Shown: one piece after another, positions 28,123 through 56,700 of the stretch | Position numbering within the stretch: position 1 is the first letter of the stretch | How the letters are laid out: every line of letters begins with the position of its first letter | Notes under the pieces: generated by a model | Seen by the model: the letters and a program-made list of their open reading frames with translations, nothing else | What the model was told of the DNA's origin: nothing | Databases searched by the model: none | Program-made: the position numbers and the translations under genes | Assembly: GCF_963678975.1 (NCBI RefSeq) | Contig: NC_089274.1 | Location: 45,228,075-45,292,074 of the forward strand | DNA from: Dysidea avara | Lineage: Eukaryota; Porifera; Demospongiae; Dictyoceratida; Dysideidae | DNA length: 64,000 bases | Reading direction: 5' to 3'

Positions 28123-30354
28123 ATGTTTCATGGATACGTAAAAGTCTCCAGTTTTGTAAGGCGACAAGTTGAGCTATTGACGAGAATGGCTAGTAATCGT
28201 GTTGTTAGTGGCACTGGGATAAGAGGTCTGCAGGTACTGGGAACAGGAGCTAATGAACTATCACCATCGCTTTTCTTGTTTACGGACACTCAACGTTACC
28301 TCTTCAACTGCAGCGAGAATACTACGAGATTTTGCACTGAGCACAAACTGCGTATTGCAAAGTTGAAGAATGTATTTTTGACTGAATTATGTTGGGAGAA
28401 GATGGGAGGCTACTGTGGACTAGCTATGACCCAGAAGGATATAGGTGTAACTGGAACAAGCCTTCACGGACCTTCTAATACTGACCAATTTGTTGCTGCA
28501 TGTAAACGACTGCTAGGAGAGGAGAGAATCAGTGTACTAGAATGCACTGAGTCTGTTTACAAGGATGAAAATATTACTGTAGAGGGAATTGAATTTTTTC
28601 CAAGTGGTATAATGTCTGGATCATCATCCGATGAATTCCCTGGTGAAGATAGGGAAGTTAAAGAGCCTGCAGCTAAGAAAGTACAAATGCCTAAACGTGT
28701 GCACAGTGTTATGGCCTATATCTGCAAGCTAGCTGACACTCCAGGGAAGTTTAATCCTTTACGTGCAAAAGAACTTGGCTTAAAACCAGGTCCATTATAT
28801 GCACAGTTAAAGAGTGGCAAGTCAGTTGAGTCACCTGATGGAAAGACAATCCACCCATCTGACGTGTTGGGGGCACCTATAGAAGGTCCCAAATTTGTCA
28901 TCATAGATTGTCCTTCTGTTGATTATCTCAATTCAGTCACATCTAATCCTGCTATGTCTGCGTGTGGTCAGCCTTCATTGGCCGTTCATATTGTACCATG
29001 GGAGGTACTGAACACTGATAAATACTGCAAGTTTGCCAGTTCATTTGGACCAGATTGTCAACACCTTTTATTGCATGGGGAGGTCTGCCCACCAGAGATT
29101 AGTTTTAGGGATGCCTTTAAAGTTCAGTATCCTTTGAATGTCTTGGATCCCTCTACTTACCATTTACCATCTGTGGGTAACCAACCTTCATTGGTGCTTG
29201 ATCCTCCATTTAACACAGCTGTAGTTGGAAAGTGTTTATTGAGATATGATTTGTCCAGCAAGAAGATAGGTTGGAAAGAGGATGGTCTTATACCTGCTCT
29301 TACAGTGGATGAAATTCAGCGTCCACTGCGAGAAATAGTCATGCCAGACAACCAGAACTTTGTCAAGTACATGGAAACAGTAAAGAAAAGAATGGACGAC
29401 GAAATTTCATTATTGAAAGCATCTGATGATGCAGCATCTATTGACCAATCAAAAGGCTCTTCAGATGGAGATAATATCAAGGTCACTTTTCTTGGTACTG
29501 GTTCAGCCATGCCCACAAAGTATCGAAATGTTACTGGTATCATCGTCCATATACCTCAGCAGCAGGGAATGTTACTGGATTGTGGGGAAGGAAGTGTTAG
29601 CCAGCTGTATCGCTGCTTTGGACAGCAAGCTGCTGAAGAAATGATTATGAAGTTACGGTGTGTGTTTGTCAGCCATATGCATGCTGATCATCATTTGGGT
29701 CTCTGCCGAGTATTGACTTTGCGTAAGAAACTGCTTAGGAAATATAATGCATACACAAAGAAATTATTGGTTATTGGGCCATCACCACTGCAGTATTGGC
29801 TAGGAAGGTATTCTAAGTTGAGCGAGAAATTGCATTTTAATTTTGTTGATTCAGCATCTCTCACTAATGGTGAAATTAGCGAAGATGTGGGCATGAATTT
29901 GGCAGATTTGGGATTTATCAAGTGTGTCACAGTTCCTGTGGTGCACATGTCACGTTCTTATGGTGTCTGTCTAACTCACCATAGTGGGCAGAAGATTGTC
30001 TATTCTGGTGACGCCAGGCCATCTGCTGAGCTTGCAGCTGCTGGCAAAGATGCAACATTGTTAATCCATGAGGCTACATTTGAAGATGACCTACAAAGTG
30101 AAGCAGTACTCAAGAAACACAGTACTACAGGAGAAGCACTGGAAATAGGAAAACAAATGAATGCCGGCTTTACCTTGCTGACACACTTTAGCCAACGTTA
30201 CCCCAAGATGACCACGGACCAGGTGGAATCTTGCCACCATGGCAATAAAGCTGCTGTAACATTTGACTGTATGTCAGTTCGTTTAGGAGACCTGGATGAG
30301 TTGCCTAAGCAACTACCATACATAAGGGACATATTTAATGCAATAGGTGACTAA
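28123..30354 (+). CDS. ELAC2: Long-form tRNase Z (ELAC2), intronless
   Basis: ELAC2 cuts the 3' trailer from tRNA precursors in nucleus and mitochondria. A single 743-residue frame contains both halves of the long form. The N-terminal half is a degenerate beta-lactamase domain (LFLFTDTQRYLFNCSE, WEKMGGYCGLAMT). The C-terminal half is catalytic: FLGTGSAMP (about 456-463), the zinc motif SHMHADHH (517-524), the YSGD Asp (630), HEATFED (649) and HFSQRY (688). All key residues are present. The first 21 residues are basic with Ser/Val/Phe and resemble a mitochondrial presequence; a second Met follows (residue 22, base 28186, MASNRVV). Human ELAC2 is likewise made from two starts for two compartments. 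Every other conserved housekeeping gene here has introns, so the lack of any in ELAC2 is notable. Confidence 0.98.
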   Translation: MFHGYVKVSSFVRRQVELLTRMASNRVVSGTGIRGLQVLGTGANELSPSLFLFTDTQRYLFNCSENTTRFCTEHKLRIAKLKNVFLTELCWEKMGGYCGLAMTQKDIGVTGTSLHGPSNTDQFVAACKRLLGEERISVLECTESVYKDENITVEGIEFFPSGIMSGSSSDEFPGEDREVKEPAAKKVQMPKRVHSVMAYICKLADTPGKFNPLRAKELGLKPGPLYAQLKSGKSVESPDGKTIHPSDVLGAPIEGPKFVIIDCPSVDYLNSVTSNPAMSACGQPSLAVHIVPWEVLNTDKYCKFASSFGPDCQHLLLHGEVCPPEISFRDAFKVQYPLNVLDPSTYHLPSVGNQPSLVLDPPFNTAVVGKCLLRYDLSSKKIGWKEDGLIPALTVDEIQRPLREIVMPDNQNFVKYMETVKKRMDDEISLLKASDDAASIDQSKGSSDGDNIKVTFLGTGSAMPTKYRNVTGIIVHIPQQQGMLLDCGEGSVSQLYRCFGQQAAEEMIMKLRCVFVSHMHADHHLGLCRVLTLRKKLLRKYNAYTKKLLVIGPSPLQYWLGRYSKLSEKLHFNFVDSASLTNGEISEDVGMNLADLGFIKCVTVPVVHMSRSYGVCLTHHSGQKIVYSGDARPSAELAAAGKDATLLIHEATFEDDLQSEAVLKKHSTTGEALEIGKQMNAGFTLLTHFSQRYPKMTTDQVESCHHGNKAAVTFDCMSVRLGDLDELPKQLPYIRDIFNAIGD

Positions 30355-30570
30355 TCTTTAGATTGATGATTCCGTTTATTTAAATATACGGAGGTAAACA
30401 CCCTTGCGTCGGCTTCCAGGCCAATGTATTGATTGGAACTGCTTGAGGCGTTTTGGTTGACAGACTTGAGTAGTCAAGAGTGTTGTTTGTGCCAAATCGC
30501 TTATAGATGATTGTCTGTCTTAAACGGATCGTTGAGAAGTTACGCGGAAGGCTACAAGGCTCGTGAAGAA
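30355..30570. other. Short spacer, ELAC2 3' end to ARHGAP 5' end
   Basis: 216 bp between two genes on the same strand. It must hold the ELAC2 3' UTR and the ARHGAP promoter or 5' UTR. No canonical AATAAA was seen; no motif is strong enough to name. Confidence 0.4.
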
Positions 30571-46466
<15,896 letters not shown>

Positions 46467-46695
46467 ATTTTTATATATTTTATATTAGATCAATTAATGA
46501 AATTTTATAGTTCATTAGTAATACATAATAATATTATGTAAATACAAGTTAGAAAAATTGTATTATACATAAATTACAACATAATAATTATTCATTTTTT
46601 AGCTCTATAATTTTATCATAGCAAAAAACTAGCTGTTATTTTACTGTCACGATAATTGGTAAGTGATTTGGTTTGTGGATCATGTAATTTAGGAG
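46467..46695. other. Convergent 3' ends, ARHGAP and CEP131
   Basis: 229 bp of very AT-rich DNA between two opposing stop codons. Both 3' UTRs must lie or overlap here. No further feature was recognised. Confidence 0.6.
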
Positions 46696-49600
46696 TTATT
46701 TTTTCAGCAATTCCTGTCGCTGTCTCTCCAACAACATCTCTAAGTGATCAGCTCTCTTTAGTGCAGCCTGCCATGTGGTCACCACGGTAACAGATTGGTG
46801 TGGATACTTTAAGGACATACCTCATGTTGTGTTCTCAGTGATTTCATGGCTTCCTCTTTCTTAGCTACTGCTTGCTTCACTCTGAGTACAAACAGTTTAG
46901 ATATGTTTACACATAGGTAGTAGGTAAGACAATTTTTTTATAATAATTTATTTATACAGTCATTTGAGTAAATTTCTAAAGCATGTTGGACAATCACTTT
47001 GTACACAACAGGTAGGCTTATGTCAATTGTGCTAGTGTAATTTCCAGCATAAATGCATTAAGCCAGCATAAAATAGGATTAATCAACATGCAAATTCGCA
47101 TGCCCAAAAAAACCAGCAAAGTATATACTCTACACATTATTATATCAAAAAGTGTGGAAATAAGAGATGCTCTAATAGAGCAGTCACTTACTCTAATACA
47201 GCAGTCAGGAAGCAAGACAAAATTGAGCATCATCTTCATTTTGTAATCATTTGAGCATAATAGGCTTGATTTTTAGCACTGCTCTAAAGTATAATAGTCT
47301 ATTTTCAAAGCATTAGTAGCTCAAGCCTAAAAATCGGGAGTATCATCGACTGGTTTAGACAGGCAATATTAAACCAGGAATACGCATACTTCCCTGAAAG
47401 CAGGTCTCACTGATATTTTCTCCCATCACAGTTACAACATGTAATTGAACTGACAACCTACAATCTGTACATATCTCTACTCCCAGTTCTCAGTACCTTT
47501 CATGAACTTGTTCCATTTCTTTCTCCTTGTCTTTACGCACCTTCTCCAGTTCCAGTTTGTGTCGAGCCCTCAACTCACTCTGCTCAGTCTTCAGTGACTT
47601 GTTCTCTTCCTCAGTGAATACCAACCTAATATGAGATATGTCAGTAATGTGTATATCAAAAAGGTTCACTTCCAATTGGACAAGCATGTTTCATGTTAAA
47701 ATGTGCTGTTGCATAAAGTAGTAAGAGTAAGTACTTTATATTATGAACTCCTGGTAATATGGCTAAGTGTTGTAGGTCTGTAGGACACATGGTCCTACAG
47801 CCTGTTTAAAGTCGCTCGAAGCCACAGTTCCCTATAGCTCACTTGTTATCAAAGTGATAGTGTGATACACACGTGAATGGCCAACCATTTAGCTTTCCAT
47901 CCCTTACTGTTTTGGAATGAAAAGTGCTGCGAATTCACATTAAAATCAGTTGTCATGGATTAGAAAAAAATAAAGAAGTTAATTACAACAGCTGCTTGTT
48001 CATTGTGTTTTATTAAACTTATGAAAAAAGCTTTAAGCTAAATATATTAATACAGTACTATAGCATTAACCAATAAGCCTTCTACTGCTATAGCATTCTC
48101 CAAATGACAAAGATTTGATGGGAACCCTCTGAATTAGTGTAGCTGAAATCTTCAAATATCCAAAACAGTTAGCATTTTCAAGTAGACACATATACACACA
48201 TGTACGGTCCAGGAAAAAATCTACTCTTTCTAAACTTAGTAAACTCTGGTGTTCACAGTTGTTGACTCTTTGCTGTACTATATTGAGTTAAGAGCATTTG
48301 CAGGTCTAAACAACACAACACTCGTGTGTGTGTGTGTGTGTGTTCTATTAGAATATTTTAAGAAATACACTGAAATTATCTCAACTTCTAGGGATCACCT
48401 GGTAACTGAAAACTTTGTAACCTTGAAATTGTGTCACCTTAATGCAACATAACTAGTGTATGCTTGTAACGGTAAAATTTTTCATATAGATCTTGTCCCA
48501 GTAAGAATAGAATTTTGATATATACCTGTCAGCAAACTCTTGTCGTACGATGTCTGAAATGTTCTCACGTTCACGGTTTAGTTTACCAACAACTCCATTA
48601 ATCTGCTCCACGTCAGCTTCTCTCTGTCTGACCAGTGACCTCAGTCTTGTGGCTTCGCCTTGAGCAACCACCAGCTCCTCCTAGTGTAAAGAACACCACC
48701 AAGTACAAGCAGCACCATAGTACAGCATTACACTAGTTTAGAGAATGTAAGTACAAGTACTCCTGTGCAAGTGCGATGACACAAAGATGTTTGCACCATC
48801 CACAAAAACATCCCTCAAAAAAATAGCATATTACACTGTAGCAGAAAATAACACATAACAAAAGCATCAATTAGTAGGTGGATTGTGATAATAATCAGTA
48901 TACTATAGTCTATCAAAATTTTTTCTTTAATTTACCAAAACTTTAACTTTCAGGCAGACAGCACAGACGGTATCACATATTTTAAAGGCTTATTTTATTG
49001 TACATTCATCTTATCACTTTCCACATATTGCTATTGTGAACACAAGGTGACGCTATATTATATTATGTCACAAATATCACCTTCATGGTGTTGAATTTCT
49101 CCAGTGTTGATCTTTCTGACCTCTCCACCTCCTTCAACTCTGCCTCATACTTGTCCCGAATCCGTCTAGTGACAACATGTAAACCACAATCAATTGCAAC
49201 AGTAGTACATGTTACAATGAGGGTTAAGGGGCTGAAGTAGCCATCACTATTTGAAAACGACCAATACTCACAATGAAAACTGTTATAAAATTGTCAACAC
49301 ATTTTTGTGCCTTAAAATATTTTCATATGACTGCTCTATTAGAGCATCTCAATCTTTCACAGTATGAAATTCTCCTCAATCAAGCCAAGTGTCTTTTCTA
49401 TTGAGATGGCTGCCTCAATACTAGCAATGTCACTGATGTTATAGTAGACATGATTAGCAAGGAAATCAGGTTGGTATATAATATATGAACAGAGAAGAAG
49501 ATTCACAAAGGAGAGAATAAATACAGTAAGCCTATATGAGCTCATTTATACTATTTACAGACTTGGTTTATGTCATTGTAGTACCAAGTTGGTTCACATA

Positions 49601-52600
49601 CTGTTAGAGGATGCAACAGCACCAGTCTATCACAGTTACAAATGAGAACAAAATATTTGTTAACTGTTGTATACTAGAAGTTGTAAAGGAATATAGTTTG
49701 GAGGAATTACTTCTAGTACCCTTTACCCATCTCCCTCATCCAAATAACCCAGTTATATTAATAGGTGTTGTATGACTGACACATTTAATTGATTTTATTA
49801 CTTAATTCTAGCCTCAGCATTGCGGTCACACTCCTCCCTAGCAGCAGTAGACTCCTCCTCCAATCGGCCAATCACCATCTCTATCTCCTTGTCTCTCTGT
49901 TGTCTCAGCTGTTCCTGTAGCTCCCTCTGTCTTGCCACCAGCGCAGCATCCTACAGCAGAGAGGGATACATGTATGTATGTAAGTATGTACAGATAATGG
50001 CACTTTGACTGCATGATTAGAGAGTTTATCTAGAACCAGTTTGTAGTATAGTGGAACTTCAATTATCCAGATCTCACTTATCTGGATTCTCAGTTAACCA
50101 AATTACAGAAATGACTGCTCTATTAGAGTAGTTGAATAATACTGATACTTTTACCAAATATCTTTATGCTATTTTAAGATTATTTATACATAGCTTCAAA
50201 GATACGGACTTTTCAGACTTACCCTGATCCCAAGGGGTTCAGATAACTGAGGTTCCACTGTAATAGATATGTAAAGTTTGTCATTTTCTTCAGGCTGGTA
50301 TTCAAGTCCCACACTTTGTTTGCCAACCAATGACCTAACACCTGCCACTTATCTGTATGTACAAATTTTAAAGGTGCTTTAATTTTAGAGATTTCACAAT
50401 TGCTTGTAGATCTGCAATTTTTTAGGGCTGAAACAAACACTTCAAATACTCAAGTACTCGTTAAGGATTTTGGTACTCAGATAGTAAAATTAGTATACGA
50501 ATACTTGTTAAGATCACATGACCTGGTGCATTTGCCATCGGCGAGTGACACAATGAAGGCCATAGAGTTTTACTGGCGGAACACCAACATTAGTACTTTT
50601 AATACAGTGTGTATCATTTTTGTTACTTGAAAAAGCTATAAACTGCTAAGTTAGTATAAAACATGTCACATGGGTATGACCAGGGATTTTTCTAGGGGGG
50701 GGGGGGGGGGGGGAGAAAAGGGGGCATTTTGCCCCGCCTGAAAATGATTTTGCCCCCCTGAACTCTGCCTCAACCAGCCCAATGATGAAACAATGATAAA
50801 TTGATTTGAAATCATAAAATTTAGTCGATGGCTAGCTAGCTACAATAAAACAAATTTAGCCTAATTTAAGTTCTGCCCCCCCCCCCCCCCCCCTCAATTT
50901 CTGAAAAACTCCCCTGAATTTATTTTCTAGAAAAATCCCCGGGTATGACTACAAGTAGCTAGCATTCGTGAGTACTCAACTGTTAACTCTAGCGAGTACT
51001 CGAATACTAAAATACCATGATCATTTCAGCCTAAATTTCTCTAATATGCAGTCTGCGTGGATGTTCAAAGATAATATCATGAAATTCGAAAATCCTCATT
51101 ATGTTTATTCGCAAAAAATATGTACCCCGATATTGATATGCATACACCATGTATGGTAATACACAATATGAAGTCAAGGATGTAGCCTGAAATATGATAC
51201 ACACTGTCCTCTATGATACAGTACCCCAATCTGTGTACTATACCAACTCAACTTTTGCACACTGCCAAATTATAAACTAATGAGTCCGGTCTTCACAATG
51301 TAAATAGTGTCTCCCTTTGAAAGAACATAATTATTGATTGTTGTTATAGAGCAATTATATGTTGGCTAATCAAAACTAAGACAGTCAAGTCAATTTTTTT
51401 ATTTACATAAAATACAGTAGCAGCACACAAAGTAGTTAGTAATCCTATTAGCTCACTTGTTTCTTCATAAAATTCTGTTCCCAAGCTTCTTTCTCAATTT
51501 GCAATTTCTCTCTAAGATCTTTCAGTTCAGTCTGTGACACAACACATTATTATGTTAAATGATATTACAATACAATTGTAAAATTATTAAAATATTGACT
51601 GCATAACATGGATGCCTTGGGACCAACTAATATTGTCCTCAATATCAAGGTGTCTTGCAGGTCAGTTATGTGTTAAGAGATACATGACTAAGTGTCTGGA
51701 TTATGTAGGTGTCCTCAAGTGTCCATATTAACAATAAACAGTATATCAGCAACTCACAGTATGCCTTCGCTGCATCTCTCCCAACACTCTCTCATGCTCT
51801 GTCTTCACTTCAGCCATTGCAGTAGTGTTAGCTGACTAGAGGCAACAGTTAACATAACACACACACTACTACTCTACCTTACTTCCATGCTAGCTAGCCG
51901 CTCTTCCATTTCTCTGTGCTTCTGCTGGTGGGAGGTAGCCAAACGTTCCTTCTCCAGCTGCACCTCTTGGTAGAGTCTTTTCCTTTGTTGCTGGTTAGCC
52001 ATTTCTTCTTGTTCTGCCATCTTCTCATACCTGTAGTGATGTCATTAATAATGAAGTCATTTTGATACAATCAATAATGATGTCATGATTGTGTAATTGT
52101 ATGCCATACTGAGGATTCACTCTGCAAGATCTTTCAAACATAACTAGGAGTTAGATCTGTAGAGATCTAAGTATTTGTCAGTGCTTTATACTTGTATAGA
52201 GTCTTTGAATAGGAGGCATCCTTTACAAAGAGGTTCCACCCATAATGTACATCACCTTTGTTTGGCTAATTCTCTCTCATGAGCACAAGCTGCTTCTTTC
52301 TCAGCTGACAACTGTGTCCGTAATTCTTCAGTCTGCTGGATAAACCTCCGACTAGCTCTCTCATCAGCTTGCAATAACTCAGCCTGACAACCACAACAAC
52401 ATACAATAACATCAGCACCTTAGCTAAATAGATTTTAAAATTACCAATGGCCACTTATATACAGTTAAGGGTTTGCTATATCCCTGATGAAACTATATAT
52501 AGTATGTTCACGTTGAGCTGAATCCTGAAAAACAGCTAAAAATTAAAAGTGGATTTTTTCTCAACAGAGTTAACATTTCAGCCAACCAGATGATTATTGG

Positions 52601-53741
52601 TAACAGCAAAGGTGTCAACAACAGACACATACGTTTTGGCTCCATTACAAGTTCGGGAAACGACTGTAATGGACACTGTACTTATATGGCTTCCCCATAG
52701 GAAATGTATTGTGAAAATTTTGATTGGCCATAAATACTATGTCAAATATTTTTAGCGGGTCAAGCAGTACTACAAATGAGCTAAATTTCAAGATCATGTG
52801 TAATTGCATCCATGAATTATTTAATGTTTTTGAGGATTCAGCTCAATGTGAACATACTATAGTCATAGAACCCAAGAGTAAGCGATCTATTTTCCAGGTA
52901 CTATCAGGATATAAATTACAGAAGCAGAAAGTATGCATTGTCATAGAACCATAACTAATATATTCAGAATAGGTTACTGGAAAGAAGCCACACACTAGCT
53001 ACTCAGTGTTGTTACCTCATGTAGCACTTTAATCTTCTGCACTTCAGCCTTGTGTTTAGCTATCAGTCTCTGTATCTCCGGCTCTAGTCCCTTCACCGTC
53101 ATCTCTTTAATCTTTTTACCATGTTCTGCCATCCATCGCTCCCTCTTCAGCTTCTCTGTCGCAGCAGACACCTCCTTCTGTTTAGCTAGCTCCAGAGAAT
53201 GTCTACAGGAGATGGAGAGGGATCAATGGAACACTGTACACTGTAAATACAATGCACAGAGGTAAACACTTTAATGGAGCTCTTAAAAAGGAAACTGGAC
53301 ACCTTGATAATTAGGACACTTGTCCATAGTCCCATTTGTATTGCATATAGTCCCCACAGGAAATCTCCTGAATGACATATGCACTACTTGTGTAATAATG
53401 TCAGGACCTACTTATAGCACAGGAATGTGACTTATAATTGAGTTGATGTAGTACCATAATTTAGGTACATAGATGCTTACTTTTCTTCAAGAGACTTGAC
53501 TTTTTGAGAACACTTCTTGTCCAACTCCTTGACCTCCTTAACCAGCTTCTCACATTTTTCACTGAGTACTTTCTTGTCATCAATCAACTATGGAAGGAGT
53601 AGAAATAGTACACGCACACTACGCACATGTTATGCACACACGCTCACACACCACACTACACTGCACACACACACACACGCTCGCTCGCTCACTCACTCAC
53701 TCACTCACTCACTCACTCACTCACTCACTCACTCACTCACT

Positions 53742-53772
<31 letters not shown>

Positions 53773-56700
53773 ACACACACACACTACACACAAACACGCT
53801 ACACACACACCACACTACACGCACACCACACTACACGCACACCACACTACACACACACACCACACTACACGTACACACACTACACACACAGACACACACA
53901 CACACGCTACACACACCTGATCAATAAATGACAGGTGTCGTTGGATAGTGGTCTCATACTCTTGTTTCTGTAAAGCTAGTCTTCGTTCACTTTCCTTCTC
54001 ATGCTCCTTAGAGTGGTACACAGTCAACTCACGTTGCTGGGCCTGCATAACACCACAATTGTACACAGTTGTACATGAATGTTATGCATGTGTTTGTCAT
54101 GTGTTCAAATAGTTACAGGTAAGACAATAGGTTAGTTGTATGTCATCAAAAAATTCATTCAACCCAATGCCACCATATATGTTATTGATGATACTGTCTG
54201 TAGTACAGAAGTGCACAAACTAGCATATGGGTGTTACTCCTGTCCAAGCACGTCTAATTTTGTTCCTATATGTTAATATGTCCTACTGTGTGTAGCTACA
54301 GAACAGTATTACATACACAAATACATACTCCCCCTAGAATGTTGCAAATGACACTAGTCATAATGAGGTTTATATCTACACAACTTGATGCATGAGTAGC
54401 TTCTGCCACTCTACAGTTTCCCTATACAGTTGAATGTAACCTGATTATGTTATTCTGTTCTTTTCAAATAGCTAGGTTCATTTTGGGATCAAGGGTGCCA
54501 TTATATATCTACACAACTGACCAAAGCTTTCTGCAACATCAAGATGGATTTATTCTTGTCTTCTAGTTCCAGTCGTTGAGACATAATCGTTGTTGTGACA
54601 TCAGCTGCGACTGCATCTGCATTACCCACAGAGGTGGTACTGCATGAAACAATTGGAAGTACACAGTATTGGCATTATAGTAGCCACAAAAACATCAACA
54701 AGTTTATTATTCCAAATACATACCTTTGTCCAAGTAGACTATTGCTAGGCAACCCTCTTGTTTGGTGCTATGGACAATACACAATGTTAAAAATCACTGA
54801 CCAAGAGTATAGTGCATGTCTGTAGAGTGGGACTAAACACTAAAGGTGATTAGAATGGGCTCCCACCACATTCTCTTGCCAAATACTTTAGCAATTGAAC
54901 TGGCACATGGCCTTTGGATAATGGAGCTGGTCCCATGTACATGTGTATGATGTTTTTGTGAGTAAAAGTACTAAAAGATCTATCCAGAATTACATGGCAG
55001 AACCAAGAAAGGAGCCAAGTTTAAAGCAAGCCCATCCCTCTCCAACAATATAATGAAACACTTAGGCTAACACACATGAGCATTTTGCATTACCTGTTTA
55101 GAAACAATGAGTTTGAACTAGTGTTGTTTTAGTTCTAAGGAACTAGAACTAAATCTAGTTTTAGTACAGCAATTTAATTCTAGTTCTAGTACACTAGAAC
55201 TAAACTAAAATTGTGGTCTATTTTAGTTCTAAAACTAAAACTAAACTAAAATTCTGTCAAGTTTTGGTTCAAAAACTAGAACTAAACCAAAACCTTTAAA
55301 ACTTTTAGTTCAAGAACTAGAGCTAACTAAAAGGTTTCTCAAGCAATCCTACATAAAAGGGTGTTGTACACTATAACCACTTAACACTTTTCTTTGAAGA
55401 TGGTAATGCCTGCAAATGCTACCATAAACATTGTCAGAGGAGGTTGGACATGCACACATGAGTGCATACATTTTGTATTGAAAGTTTAACCAAGCGTCCA
55501 CGAAAGTTTTCACAAATACCATTCGAGAGTGCACTTCAAGTTTAGTCTATTCAGCCGGTCAACCCCATTCAACCCCACTACTCCAGGCACGTAAATTTCT
55601 CTTGAAATCTACAGGATCATGTGTGTAAGCATTCGCTGGGTGGAATCCATGTGTAATACTATAGGAACGCCTTATGTACATGTATTTAAACACAATGATT
55701 GTCGAAGAAAGCAATGTGCATGCTAACAAAGCCTCTCAGAGTATTGAAAAAGAAGAGCGGACGCCGCTAGTTTGGCCTTACAGAGAATCGAAAAGAGAAT
55801 TAGAAACTCACACACCCGCCTTGCAATAAGAATTTTCTGTTCATCTTAAGAAGCACAAGGTAACATGATGTGGATATTGCTAAACATTTCTTCTATCACT
55901 AACTCCTTGTCATATATAAGAATTATGCAATTAACAGAAATAAATTTCAGAAGTGCTTGTATCGTGTCCAACCTCCTCTGAAAAATTGCTATTCAGCATT
56001 AATTCTGCCCATTTAGGTTATTTAAGCTCAGTTCTATTAGAGCATTTGTTCATTTGTGCACAATGGTAAGTGGAAATAGTGCTGAACATCAAAACACCAA
56101 ATCTAAAGTTTCTGTAAGTTTAGGGGGTGCTACCAAGGTTAGTATATGTGAAGATATCTAACACTAAAACTAACACTAACTAAAATGAAACTAATACTAA
56201 CTAAATTACAGAAATATGGGGTACCAGAACTAATACTAACTAAAACTTTAGTGGAATTGGGGTACCAGAACTAAAACTAACTAAAACTATGGTGGAATTG
56301 GGGTACTAGAACTAAAACTAACTAAAACAATGACAGAATTGGAGTACTAGAACTAGAACTAAACTAAAATGAATTTGCTGTACTAAAACAACACTAGTTT
56401 GAACCACTAAAAATTGTTCAATGGATAAATTTTTAAAGGGGCAAAATTAAGCCTGCTAGTTCAGTATAAGGCCACCTCATTAGAGAGGCCACACCTCTGG
56501 TCCCATATTAATTACAGTCTGCCTCACCTCCACTGACGCTGGCTGGTTGACTGTCGTATCATTATCAACCTTCTCCATCTCATCAAGGAAGGAGAGGATA
56601 CTCCTACAATAAGGTGTGTTGGTGACTGGATAATAAGGTGTACTATAGCACTCACTGCATCTTGCTGTCATTTAGCTGGGTGCTGCTGATGGGTAGAGGA

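Noticed and set aside
30511..30570. N-terminal extension of ARHGAP from 30511
   Set aside because: The codon at 30511 is TTG. The first ATG in frame is 30571 and the family-like start is 30601.
53517..53931. His/Thr/Ser/Leu-rich proteins
   Set aside because: Translations of the CA/ACTC array in a CEP131 intron.
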